Part shown: positions 23,187 to 30,433 of the stretch, in pieces
How positions within the stretch are numbered: the first letter of the stretch is position 1
Layout: each line of letters begins with the position of its first letter
Assembly (NCBI GenBank): GCA_964512285.1
Contig: CAZEJO010000017.1
Span: 1 to 34,335 of the forward strand
DNA from: SM23-28-2 sp964512285
GTDB taxonomy: Bacteria; Chloroflexota; Dehalococcoidia; SM23-28-2
Direction of reading: 5' to 3'
DNA length: 34,335 nucleotides
Position numbers and translations under genes: made by a program
Notes under the pieces: generated by a model
Database searches by the model: none
What the model was told of the DNA's origin: nothing
What the model saw: only the letters and a program-made list of their open reading frames with translations

Positions 23187-24290
23187 CTATTCGATTATGG
23201 CCCGTCGCTCGTCCTTCTGGGCGACGACCTCCCCCACTGGCAGCGCCTCGGGCACTTGCGCGCGGAGCGTATCCACGTCGTCGGGGGCGCAGGCTACTAT
23301 CATGCCCAGGCCCATGTTGAATGTGCGGTACATCTCGTCTTCTGCCACGTTGCCTCGCTCCTGGATAAGGCGAAAGAGCGGCTGCACCGGCCAACTCCTG
23401 CGGCGCAGGCGGGCGGCCAGGCCCTGCCCTGAGCCTGTCGAGGGGCCGTCCGGCAGGATGCGGGGCAGGTTGCCCGGTATGCCACCGCCGGTGATGTGAG
23501 CAATGCCCTTCGGTAGGGGCGGTTCGCGAACTGCCTCTACGCGCCCCAGGATGATCTTCATCTCATTGTAGTAGCAGCGGTGGGGTGCGAGCAACGTCTC
23601 TCCTAGCGTGGCCTTCAAGCCGGGGTAGGTGCGGTTCAGGCGGGCGCGCTCCTCGTCTGGGTCGCCGCCGAGGCCGACGGCGAAGATCTTGCGGACGAGC
23701 GAGTAGCCGTTGGTGTGCAGGCCGCTGGAGGGCAGGCCGAGCAGCACATCGCCCTCGCGGATGGTGCTGCCGTCGATGATCTGGCCGCGCTCGATGACGC
23801 CCACGATGAAGCCCACCAGGTCGAAGTCGCCCCGACCGTAGATGTCGGGCATGTCGGCTGTCTCGCCGCCCAGGAGGGCACAGCCCACATCCTGGCAGGC
23901 CGAGGCCATCCCCTGGACGACAGCCGTCTTTGCTTCCTCGGACAAGTCGCTGCTGGCCAGGTAGTCGAGGAAGAAGAGGGGCTCGGCGCCCGTGGTGAGG
24001 ATGTCGTTAACGCAGTGGTTCACCAGGTCGATGCCTACCGTGTCGTAGCGAGCGAGGACAGAGGCGATCTTGAGCTTGGTGCCGACGCCGTCGGCGCTGG
24101 CCACCAGCACGGGGTCTCGATAGCCGCTCAGGCGGAACAGGCCGCTGAAGGGCCCGACGCCGGCCAACACCTCGGGCCGGTGGGTGGCTCTGGCCAGCTT
24201 CTTGATGTGGTCAACCAGGCGAGAGGCAGCATCCACGTCCACACCCGCCTGGGAGTAGGTCATACCATCAGGGGGGCGATCCTCCTCCAT
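23187..24290 (-). CDS. purM: Phosphoribosylformylglycinamidine cyclo-ligase (AIR synthetase)
   Basis: This 367-residue enzyme closes the imidazole ring in purine synthesis using ATP. Family segments include MTYSQAGVDVDAA, ASADGVGTKLKIA, GIDLVNHCVNDILTTGAEP, LLGGETADMPDIY, LPSSGLHTNGYSL, HITGGGIPGNLPRILP and FNMGLGMI. After the conserved NLPRILPDG, an 8-residue PSTGSGQG is inserted. Its DNA (23421-23444) matches the REP core of the intergenic repeats, so a REP fragment appears to have entered the gene in frame. The enzyme is otherwise intact. It starts 6 bases after purF. Confidence 0.95.
   Translation of the reverse strand: MEEDRPPDGMTYSQAGVDVDAASRLVDHIKKLARATHRPEVLAGVGPFSGLFRLSGYRDPVLVASADGVGTKLKIASVLARYDTVGIDLVNHCVNDILTTGAEPLFFLDYLASSDLSEEAKTAVVQGMASACQDVGCALLGGETADMPDIYGRGDFDLVGFIVGVIERGQIIDGSTIREGDVLLGLPSSGLHTNGYSLVRKIFAVGLGGDPDEERARLNRTYPGLKATLGETLLAPHRCYYNEMKIILGRVEAVREPPLPKGIAHITGGGIPGNLPRILPDGPSTGSGQGLAARLRRRSWPVQPLFRLIQERGNVAEDEMYRTFNMGLGMIVACAPDDVDTLRAQVPEALPVGEVVAQKDERRAIIE
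23421..23444. repeat. REP-derived 24-bp insertion within purM
   Basis: The stretch contains ctgagcctgtcgagg, the core of the REP-like family seen at 1.8, 4.5 and 15 kb. It translates in frame as PSTGSGQG, absent from the usual PurM sequence at this point. Length is a multiple of three, so the reading frame is kept. Confidence 0.65.
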
Positions 24291-24296
24291 GAGAGG

Positions 24297-25766
24297 CTAG
24301 CGCCGGTCTCGTTCCCAGGTCCAGGCGGCGGGCACTGGCTCGGGCTTCTCGCCAGGCCGCGTCGGGCGGCGCTCGAAGACCAGCTTGTCCATCTGGAGCT
24401 GAACCTCCATGGGGTAATCGCCGGTGAAGCAGGCCAGGCAGAAGGTGTCGCGGGGCTGGCCCACCGCTCGCAGCAGGCCGTCGACGGTCTGATAGGCAAG
24501 GCTATCGGCACCTATGTGGCGGCGGATATCCTCCACCGAGTTGTGGGATGCGATGAGCTCCCAGCGGGTGGCCATATCGATGCCCAAGAAGCAGGGGTTG
24601 CAGATCGGCGGGGCGGTAATGCGCATGTGCACCTCGCGGGCGCCCGCCCTGCGAAGCATCTCCACCACTCTGGGGGTGGTAGTGCCCCGAACGATGGAGT
24701 CGTCCACTACGACCAGTCGTTGGCCTTCCAGGAGCTCTCGCATGGGGTTGAATTTCAGATAGACACCCACCTCCCGCAGGCGCTGGTCGGGCTGGATGAA
24801 GGTGCGGCCGACATAGCGGTTCTTCATCAGGCCCTCGGCGTAGGGGATGCCTGACGTGTGGGAGTAGCCGATGGCGGCAGGGATGGCCGAGTCCGGCACG
24901 CCGATAACCAGATCGGCCTCCACGGGGTATTGGCGCGCCAACTCGGCTCCCATGGCCATGCGCACGGGATAGAGGAGCTTATCGCGGAGGATAGTGTCGG
25001 GTCGCGAGAAGTAGATGTACTCGAAGATGCAAAGGGCGTCGCGCTGGCGGGGCACGGGCTTGTAGGAGTTGACACCGTTCTCGTCGATGTAAAGGGCTTC
25101 ACCGGGCTCCACCTCGCGCAGGAAGGTCGCGCCCAGGTGATCCAGGGCGCAGCTTTCGGAGGCTACGACCCAGCCGCCGTTGAGGGAACCCAAGCAGAGG
25201 GGGCGGACGCCGTAGGGGTCGCGCATGGCCAGGAGACCGCTGGGGGTGAGCCCTACCACACAATAGGCGCCCTGGATGCGCCGCATGACGTGGCCCAAAC
25301 GCTTCTCCCAGGTGGTGCCGGGGGCCGACGCCAAGACGTTGGCAATGATCTCCGTGTCGGCGGAGGTTGCGAAGCGATAACCCTGCTCCTCTAGGTCGTG
25401 GCGGAGCACTTCGGAGTTCACCAGGTTGCCGTTGTGCGCGAGAGCCACTGGCCCACGGGGGCTCTCTAGGTAGAAGGGCTGGGCGTTCTCGGGTCGGCTG
25501 GAGCCGGTGGTGGAATAGCGGGTGTGGCCTACAGCGATGTGGCCGGGCAGATAGGACAAGTCGGCCTCATCGAACACCTGGGTGACAAGGCCCATGCCGG
25601 TGCGGAGATGGATATTGGTACCGTCGGCAGTGGCTATGCCGGCGCTTTCCTGGCCTCGATGCTGGAGGGTATACAGGCCGTAGAAGGTAATCCTAGCTAC
25701 GTCTTCGTTTGGCGCGTAGACGCCGAAGACGCCGCAGGACTCTCGTAAGCTGGAATGTGAACTCAT
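24297..25766 (-). CDS. purF: Amidophosphoribosyltransferase
   Basis: This 489-residue enzyme makes phosphoribosylamine from PRPP and glutamine, the committing step of purine synthesis. A 10-residue propeptide precedes the nucleophile Cys11 (ESCGVFGVY). LQHRGQESAGIA, GHTRYSTTGSS and AHNGNLVN form the glutaminase site, and VVVDDSIVRGTTT binds PRPP. Cysteines in DALCIFEYIYF, PICNPCFLGID and FCLACFTGDYP fit the Bacillus-type enzyme with a 4Fe-4S cluster. It is preceded by a small zinc-ribbon gene that appears to be first in the operon. Confidence 0.96.
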   Translation of the reverse strand: MSSHSSLRESCGVFGVYAPNEDVARITFYGLYTLQHRGQESAGIATADGTNIHLRTGMGLVTQVFDEADLSYLPGHIAVGHTRYSTTGSSRPENAQPFYLESPRGPVALAHNGNLVNSEVLRHDLEEQGYRFATSADTEIIANVLASAPGTTWEKRLGHVMRRIQGAYCVVGLTPSGLLAMRDPYGVRPLCLGSLNGGWVVASESCALDHLGATFLREVEPGEALYIDENGVNSYKPVPRQRDALCIFEYIYFSRPDTILRDKLLYPVRMAMGAELARQYPVEADLVIGVPDSAIPAAIGYSHTSGIPYAEGLMKNRYVGRTFIQPDQRLREVGVYLKFNPMRELLEGQRLVVVDDSIVRGTTTPRVVEMLRRAGAREVHMRITAPPICNPCFLGIDMATRWELIASHNSVEDIRRHIGADSLAYQTVDGLLRAVGQPRDTFCLACFTGDYPMEVQLQMDKLVFERRPTRPGEKPEPVPAAWTWERDRR

Positions 25767-25820
25767 TCCCTGCCTAATGCCCCATCCTGACAGCGGCGGT
25801 CTGGCAGGAAAGCGCAGCGT

Positions 25821-26000
25821 TCAATCTGTTAGGCGACCTAAGCTGCAATTGGGGTTGGAGCACTTGCCGTCTGGGCCCAATTTCTTGCCGCAGAAGAGGC
25901 AGTGACTGGTCTCCCACCACAACAGATACGCAAGCCCTCCTATCGCTGCCACCAGGGGCATGACGGCTGCGACTGCGAATACTGGCGCTCGCTTCCTCAT
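25821..26000 (-). CDS. Small membrane-anchored zinc-ribbon protein
   Basis: 59 residues: a basic N-terminus (MRKRAP), one membrane helix (about 6-29, VFAVAAVMPLVAAIGGLAYL), then a cytoplasmic or external zinc ribbon with Cys34-x2-Cys37 (CLFC) and Cys47-x4-Cys52 (CSNPNC), ending LGRLTD. The four cysteines could bind one zinc. Function unknown. A strong promoter lies 28 bases upstream and purF begins 54 bases downstream on the same strand, so this tiny gene appears to lead the purine operon. A longer frame in another phase (25774-26037) lacks these features and is a shadow. Confidence 0.7.
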   Translation of the reverse strand: MRKRAPVFAVAAVMPLVAAIGGLAYLLWWETSHCLFCGKKLGPDGKCSNPNCSLGRLTD

Positions 26001-26027
26001 CCAAACGCCTGCTCCCAGGCGCCATCA

Positions 26028-26056
26028 ATTGTAGCATCTAGCCCAATAGCAGTCAA
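26028..26056 (-). promoter_or_regulatory. Promoter for the zinc-ribbon/purine operon
   Basis: On the minus strand, TTGACT (26051-26056), 17 bases, TACAAT (26028-26033) with TGC upstream of the -10. A 6-bp hairpin (CGCCTG 26006-26011 with CAGGCG 26016-26021) lies at the predicted transcript start. Confidence 0.65.
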
Positions 26057-26085
26057 AGGCACCACCTTTGGGGCCTCTACGTTCG

Positions 26086-26115
26086 TTGACAGGGTGAGCG
26101 GCAGGAGATTACAAT
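26086..26115 (+). promoter_or_regulatory. Promoter for the Trm112-like gene
   Basis: TTGACA (26086-26091), 18 bases, TACAAT (26110-26115), about 33 bases before the start codon. It is divergent from the purine promoter, with 29 bases between the two -35 boxes. Confidence 0.6.
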
Positions 26116-26148
26116 GGCCGCTGTCCAAGAAGCGATTGGAGCAAGGTG

Positions 26149-26331
26149 ATGCGAAAAGACCTGATGGAGATCCTGGCCTGTCCCCTCTGCAAGGGCCCGC
26201 TTGAGCTCACAGTGGAAAAGGAGGAGGGAGCAGAGGTTGTCAGTGGCTCTCTCCTCTGCCCCAAGTGCTCGCAGCGCTACCCGATCGTTGATTCTATCCC
26301 CAATCTTCTGCCACCGGAGTTGCGGGAATAG
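26149..26331 (+). CDS. Trm112-like (UPF0434) zinc-binding protein
   Basis: 60 residues. MRKDLMEILACPLCKGPL, then LLCPKCSQRYPIVDSIPNLLPPE, is the standard layout of the Trm112p-like/UPF0434 family, with two CxxC pairs. Eukaryotic and archaeal relatives activate methyltransferases; the bacterial role is less clear, and no methyltransferase is adjacent. ATG at 26149 is preferred; an overlapping GTG at 26146 is possible. The next gene starts 47 bases downstream. Confidence 0.85.
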   Translation: MRKDLMEILACPLCKGPLELTVEKEEGAEVVSGSLLCPKCSQRYPIVDSIPNLLPPELRE

Positions 26332-26378
26332 CGCGTGGGCAAGGCCTACTGGATGTGATGTTGGGAGGTGTCATAAGG

Positions 26379-26603
26379 ATGGAACGATCACAGATGACGG
26401 GCGTCCTGATCATGGTGGGCGCTGTCCTCCAGATGATGCTGTTTCTTTGGGCTGCCGCCAGGCGTAGTTACATGGCGGTGGCGCTGCCGGTGATGGGCGT
26501 TCTCGCTGCCATCTCTGCCCTCGCCTTCTGGATCGGCTGGACGATGTTCAGCACAGAGAGCGAATTGGAGGAGGAGTTCGAGGAAGAGGAGGCGATTCCT
26601 TAA
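26379..26603 (+). CDS. Small two-helix membrane protein
   Basis: 74 residues with GGAGG at 26364-26368 before ATG 26379. Two predicted membrane helices (about 6-24, and 30-52 containing VLAAISALAFWIGWTMF) are followed by an acidic tail (ESELEEEFEEEEAIP). No family recognised. Its TAA overlaps the complementary stop codon of folK in a TTAA junction, a tail-to-tail arrangement without room for a separate terminator. Confidence 0.65.
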   Translation: MERSQMTGVLIMVGAVLQMMLFLWAAARRSYMAVALPVMGVLAAISALAFWIGWTMFSTESELEEEFEEEEAIP

Positions 26604-27172
26604 GCCTCGGCGTCCGCTATCCCCTCGCTTCGCTCCCCTTTCTCCCAGGCCCTGGGAGCTATCTTCCTTACCCCCTTCTCCCCCACTGAGGCCAGCAGCT
26701 CTTTCATAGTCTTTCCCAGTAGCGGGTGACACAGCTCAGGTGCCAGCTCGCACAGAGGAACCAGGACGAAGGCCCTTTCGGCCAGGCGCGGATGGGGAAC
26801 CGTTAGCTCGGGGGCATCCACCACGCGGTCGTCATAGAGGAGGATGTCCAGATCGATGGGCCGCGGCCCCCATTTCTGACCGCCCGGTTGGCGGCCGATC
26901 TCCTGCTCCAGGTTCTTGAGGAAGCGCAGGAGGGCCTGCGGCTCCAGGCCGGTGGTGACGCGGCAGACGGCATTCAAGAAGAGGGGCTGGTCGCTCACCC
27001 CCTGCGGCTCCGTCTCATAGAGGGAGGAGATGTCCTCCAGGCGGGCCAGCGTTTGGAGGTGAGCCAGGGCGAGCCGCAGATTGGCTAGACGATCGCCCAG
27101 GTTGGCGCCGAGGCCCAGGTAGACGGTGGCGGCGAACTGCGGCATTCCGTCACGATTTCGCCTTGCAGTCAT
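26600..27172 (-). CDS. folK: 2-amino-4-hydroxy-6-hydroxymethyldihydropteridine pyrophosphokinase
   Basis: This 190-residue enzyme transfers pyrophosphate from ATP to the pterin alcohol, the step before FolP in folate synthesis. Motifs are VYLGLGANLGDR, SSLYETEPQG, the signature GPRPIDLDILLYDD and VPHPRLAERAFVL. The start at 27172 forms a TGATG overlap with the preceding metallo-hydrolase gene; an ATG at 27145 directly before the conserved N-terminus is an alternative (181 residues). The C-terminal part (GVRKIAPRAWEKGERSEG) is longer than usual. Confidence 0.93.
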   Translation of the reverse strand: MTARRNRDGMPQFAATVYLGLGANLGDRLANLRLALAHLQTLARLEDISSLYETEPQGVSDQPLFLNAVCRVTTGLEPQALLRFLKNLEQEIGRQPGGQKWGPRPIDLDILLYDDRVVDAPELTVPHPRLAERAFVLVPLCELAPELCHPLLGKTMKELLASVGEKGVRKIAPRAWEKGERSEGIADAEA

Positions 27173-28080
27173 CAACTCTTGGGTGCCAATGTCACCCTTC
27201 TGCCCACTCCGCATTCAATGTAGGCTTCACCATAGTGCTCTCGGAATAGTTTTCGAGCGTTGTCTCCGCTGCAGTGACAGGGCGCCACCCTTTCCACTCC
27301 CAGTTGCTCAAAGCTGTCGATGATAGACTCGATCTTCGAGGCGGATGCACTGCCTAGATGGAAGCCGCCCAACAGCAGGTACACTTTGTCGCCCGCTATT
27401 TCCCGGGCTTTTCGGACGATGTTCACCACGCCCGGGTGGGCACAGCCGGTGATTATTATCAGACCCTCATCGGTCTTCACGATCAGCGACTGCTCCCGTA
27501 TCCCTCCGTTGAGCTCACCCGTGGTATACACGCCATCGAAGAGCTCACGGGGTTCGTGAACTTCTTGCACCTCTGCCCCGTAGAGCTTGATTTCCTCTTT
27601 TAGGCTTTGAGGGAAGGATGCGGGAAGATAAACTGTGACATCGCTATTTTGGTTCAGGATGCCGCCAAGCCCGCCTACGTGGTCACCATGGATGTGGGAT
27701 AGCACCACTATATCGATTTCCTGCGGGTCAATTTGGAGCAGCTCCATGTTGTGGAGCAGAATGGAGCTATCGCCGCCGGTATCGAACAGGATGGTCCTTT
27801 CAGGAAGCCTGACCAGGCAGGAGAATCCCCAGGCCGTCCTCAGTCTATCGTCGTAAGGATTATTGTCATAGGTGACGGCAATGGTTACCGGAGCGGGAAA
27901 GTCCGCCGTCTGCTCAGGAGAAGCTTGCTCCATTCCTGGTCCCTCCTCGGCGATTACTGGAGTGGGGGGCCCTGCCGTCTGCTCAGGAGAGGGCTGCTCC
28001 ACTCCTGGCCCCTCCTCGCTGCAGGCCAGGAGGGTAGCTAAGGACACGGTTGCCAAGGTTAAACAAAGAAGCCTTCTCAA
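27172..28080 (-). CDS. Metallo-beta-lactamase-fold lipoprotein (COG1237-like)
   Basis: 302 residues. The lipoprotein signal has its lipobox at LLAC (Cys20), so the protein is probably anchored outside the cytoplasmic membrane. A 23-residue segment is then duplicated (22-44 and 45-67, each EEGPG..EQ.SPEQTA). The hydrolase domain has the metal motif SHIHGDH (His129, His131, Asp133, His134) and GCAHPGVVNIVRKA, matching the family annotated as dihydropterin ribofuranosyl-aminobenzene phosphate synthase. It sits between folP and folK, overlapping folK, so a pterin-related substrate is tempting, but an external location argues against a biosynthetic role. Confidence 0.8.
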   Translation of the reverse strand: MRRLLCLTLATVSLATLLACSEEGPGVEQPSPEQTAGPPTPVIAEEGPGMEQASPEQTADFPAPVTIAVTYDNNPYDDRLRTAWGFSCLVRLPERTILFDTGGDSSILLHNMELLQIDPQEIDIVVLSHIHGDHVGGLGGILNQNSDVTVYLPASFPQSLKEEIKLYGAEVQEVHEPRELFDGVYTTGELNGGIREQSLIVKTDEGLIIITGCAHPGVVNIVRKAREIAGDKVYLLLGGFHLGSASASKIESIIDSFEQLGVERVAPCHCSGDNARKLFREHYGEAYIECGVGRRVTLAPKS

Positions 28081-28104
28081 GGGTAGGGATCTCCCACAGG
28101 TCGG

Positions 28105-28950
28105 TCAACCTGCTGGCCGCCAGCCGCGCACGATGGCGTCGGTCATGCGCGCTACGCGGACCATTGCTTTCACGTCGTGCACTCGCACGATGTCGGCGCC
28201 GTTGGCGATGGCGATGGCGACGGTGGCCGCTGTGCCCTCTAGTCGCTCGTGATCCGGTAGCTCAAGGACCTTGCCGATGGTAGACTTGCGGGAGCTGCCG
28301 ATAAGGATGGGTCGACCGAGGACGCGCAGCTCGCCCAGGCGGCGGAGCATCTCCAGGTTCTGCTGCGCATCCCAGCCGAAGCCGAAGCCAGGGTCGATGA
28401 TCAGGCGCTCCTCGGGGACACCGGCCTGGCGGGCGATGCGGAGGCTCTCCCTGAATCCGGCCAGGAGGTCGCCGACGATGTCGTGGAAGGGGCGACCGCG
28501 CTGGTTGTGCATGATAACGGCCGGCACGCCTGTCTCCGCCGCCAGCAGGGCCATCTTCTCACCATCCTGGCGGAAGCCCCAGATGTCGTTGATCATGTGC
28601 GCGCCGACTTCCTTGAGCGCCCTTTCGGCGACCTCCACCTTGTAGGTGTCGATGCTGATGGGCAGGCTCGTTTCCCGCACCAGGCGGCGGATGACAGGCA
28701 CAACCAGCTCTATCTCCTCGGCTGCGGATACGGGCTCAAAGCCTGGGCGGGTGGATTCTCCCCCCACGTCGAGGATGTCGGCGCCCTCTTCCTCGAAGCG
28801 GCGGCCTTGCTCCACCGCCGCGTCCACATCGCGGCCGAGGCCGTCGCCCGAGAACGAATCCGGGCTGATGTTAATCACTCCCATGACGTAGGTGCGGCTG
28901 CCCCAGACGAACAGGCGGTCGCGGATGGTGATAGGAGCCAGTACTGCCAC
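28105..28950 (-). CDS. folP: Dihydropteroate synthase
   Basis: This 281-residue TIM-barrel enzyme joins p-aminobenzoate to the pterin pyrophosphate made by FolK; it is the sulfonamide target. Signatures are VMGVINISPDSFSGDG (22-37) and DVGGESTRPG (61-70), followed by ISIDTYKVEVA, MINDIWGF, IIDPGFGFG, LIGSSRKS and VRVHDV. GTG start with AAGAGG about 6-11 bases upstream. It follows the JAMM gene after 80 bases, and the lipoprotein gene starts 24 bases after it. Confidence 0.96.
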   Translation of the reverse strand: MAVLAPITIRDRLFVWGSRTYVMGVINISPDSFSGDGLGRDVDAAVEQGRRFEEEGADILDVGGESTRPGFEPVSAAEEIELVVPVIRRLVRETSLPISIDTYKVEVAERALKEVGAHMINDIWGFRQDGEKMALLAAETGVPAVIMHNQRGRPFHDIVGDLLAGFRESLRIARQAGVPEERLIIDPGFGFGWDAQQNLEMLRRLGELRVLGRPILIGSSRKSTIGKVLELPDHERLEGTAATVAIAIANGADIVRVHDVKAMVRVARMTDAIVRGWRPAG

Positions 28951-29030
28951 TGCGCTACCTCTTGCTGCTGCGACGGCTCATCTGCATGGCGCGCCGGTCA
29001 GGACGGCTGTGCACATGAGCCCTGGGCATG

Positions 29031-29435
29031 CTAAACGGTTTCCAACTTCTCTTCTGTGACCTCGCCATCGCGGATGCGGAAGGCGCGCACCTCCGGATTC
29101 TCAGGGCTGATCAGCGAGATGATGAAGTGCAGTGATTCCGGCCATAGGGCGGCCAGGCGGACATCGGTAGGGGAAGGATAAGCTGCGCTTTCGGGGTGAG
29201 AGTGGTAGATGGCCAGGAACTGCCAGCCGTTCTCCTCGCACTCGCGGTTGATGCGGAAGAGGTCCTGGGGGTCGATGTTGTAGCGGTAGCGGCTGTGCTC
29301 GGCGTTGGTGGCCTGATAGAGCTTGAGGGCGCGCCCATCTCTGCCGCCGAGGATGCCGCAGCATTCGATGGGCGCCTCGTCGCGGGCGTGGGCGATCATA
29401 TCGTCGATGTAGTGCTTCTCGATGGTGAACACCAC
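29031..29435 (-). CDS. JAMM/MPN+ metallopeptidase (Mec+/QbsD-like)
   Basis: 134 residues, one JAMM domain. Glu24 (PIECCGILGG), His78 and His80 in IYHSHP, and Asp91 in PSPTD make the E...HxHx(10)D zinc site, with the serine also present. In Mycobacterium, Mec+ releases cysteine from the sulfur-carrier protein CysO, and Pseudomonas QbsD trims its carrier's C-terminus to expose di-glycine. Either role fits here: the gene lies directly after cysM and downstream of two ubiquitin-like genes and an E1 enzyme. Two adjacent GTG codons are possible starts. Confidence 0.9.
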   Translation of the reverse strand: MVFTIEKHYIDDMIAHARDEAPIECCGILGGRDGRALKLYQATNAEHSRYRYNIDPQDLFRINRECEENGWQFLAIYHSHPESAAYPSPTDVRLAALWPESLHFIISLISPENPEVRAFRIRDGEVTEEKLETV

Positions 29436-29471
29436 TGCCTCACCCTGCTCTCGATGTCCTCCAGCGGCTCC

Positions 29472-30365
29472 TTACAGCCCCTGGTCCGGGGGCATGGACA
29501 GGTACTTCCAGCCGCCGTCGGCCAACAGGACAACGATCTTGCCCTCGTCCATCTGCTGGGCGACGCGCTGGGCGGTGTACAGGACAGCGCCGGAGGAGAC
29601 GCCGGCGAAGATGCCCTCCTTCTTGAGCAGTTCATTGACAGCGGCGCAGGCGGTGCGCGAGTTCACCACCAGGCGATCGTCGAGCAGCGACTGATCCAGG
29701 ACCGGCGGTATGAAACCTGCCTCCAGGCTACGCAGGCCCTGCACCAGATCTCCGAGGGGAGGCAGCGTGGCGACGACCTTGATGTTGGGGTTGTGCTCCT
29801 TGAGGCGTCGGCCGATTCCCGTAAGGGTACCGCCGGTGCCCAAGCCCGCCACGAATACGTCCAGGTCGGGCAGGTCACGCAGGATCTCGGGGCCGGTGGT
29901 CTCGTAGTGGGCGCGGGGGTTGTTTTCGTTGCCAAACTGGAAGGGCATGTAGTAGCGGCGGTCTCCCGCCACCATCTTCAGGGACATCACGATGGCGCCG
30001 TTGGTGCCGAGGGCGCCGTCGGAGTAGACGATGTCGGCTCCGAAGGCCCGCAGGAGCTGCGTTCTCTCCTGACTGAGGTTGTCGGGCATCACGACCTTGA
30101 CCTTGTATCCCTTGACGATGCCGATCAGGGCCAGGCCGATGCCTGTGTTGCCGCTGGTGGCCTCGAGGATGATCCGGTCAGGGGTTAGCTCGCCGCTCTG
30201 TTCAGCGGCCTTGATCATGTAGTGGGCGATGCGGTCCTTGAGGCTACCGCCGGGGTTCTGCCCCTCGAGCTTGGCGAAGATGCGCACGCGGGGATTGGGG
30301 CTGACGTTCCGCAGCTCTACCAGAGGGGTATTGCCGATAGCTTCCAGAATGTTGGCGTAGGGCAT
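29472..30365 (-). CDS. cysM: Cysteine synthase, CysM-like
   Basis: This 297-residue PLP enzyme builds cysteine by beta-replacement on activated serine. Lys43 in GQNPGGSLKDRIA binds PLP, EATSGNTGIGLA (68-79) is the substrate loop and GLGTGGTLTGIGRRL binds the phosphate of PLP. The end LLADGGWKYLSMPPDQGL resembles mycobacterial CysM, which uses O-phosphoserine and a protein thiocarboxylate, rather than CysK. The protein is slightly short at the C-terminus. The start at 30365 (MPYANILEAIGNTP) is set by the conserved N-terminus; a longer frame to 30548 overlaps the E1 gene and is rejected. Confidence 0.92.
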   Translation of the reverse strand: MPYANILEAIGNTPLVELRNVSPNPRVRIFAKLEGQNPGGSLKDRIAHYMIKAAEQSGELTPDRIILEATSGNTGIGLALIGIVKGYKVKVVMPDNLSQERTQLLRAFGADIVYSDGALGTNGAIVMSLKMVAGDRRYYMPFQFGNENNPRAHYETTGPEILRDLPDLDVFVAGLGTGGTLTGIGRRLKEHNPNIKVVATLPPLGDLVQGLRSLEAGFIPPVLDQSLLDDRLVVNSRTACAAVNELLKKEGIFAGVSSGAVLYTAQRVAQQMDEGKIVVLLADGGWKYLSMPPDQGL

Positions 30366-30376
30366 GACCTTTCCTA

Positions 30377-30433
30377 TCAGGTGCAGTCCACCAGTCGCTG
30401 GAGGGTGGTGGTAAGGTGGACCTCTTGGGTCAT
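30377..30433 (-). CDS. Possible 18-residue small ORF between the E1 and cysM genes
   Basis: MTQEVHLTTTLQRLVDCT begins in an ATGA overlap with the stop of the ubiquitin-like/E1 gene and is preceded by AGGAGG at 7-base spacing, the best ribosome binding site in the neighbourhood. It ends 11 bases before cysM. It could be a coupling peptide that carries ribosomes to cysM, or the remnant of a degraded gene. It may equally be chance, since AGGAGG also encodes acidic residues of the upstream protein. Confidence 0.3.
   Translation of the reverse strand: MTQEVHLTTTLQRLVDCT

Noticed and set aside
23715..24854. 379-codon open frame on the plus strand
   Set aside because: Antisense to purM and purF, with shadow-like composition.
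25774..26037. 87-codon frame on the minus strand upstream of purF
   Set aside because: Out of phase with the zinc-ribbon gene at 25821-26000, which has a membrane helix, paired cysteines and a matching promoter.
29196..30188. 330-codon open frame on the plus strand
   Set aside because: Antisense to the JAMM gene and cysM; no ribosome binding site or motif.
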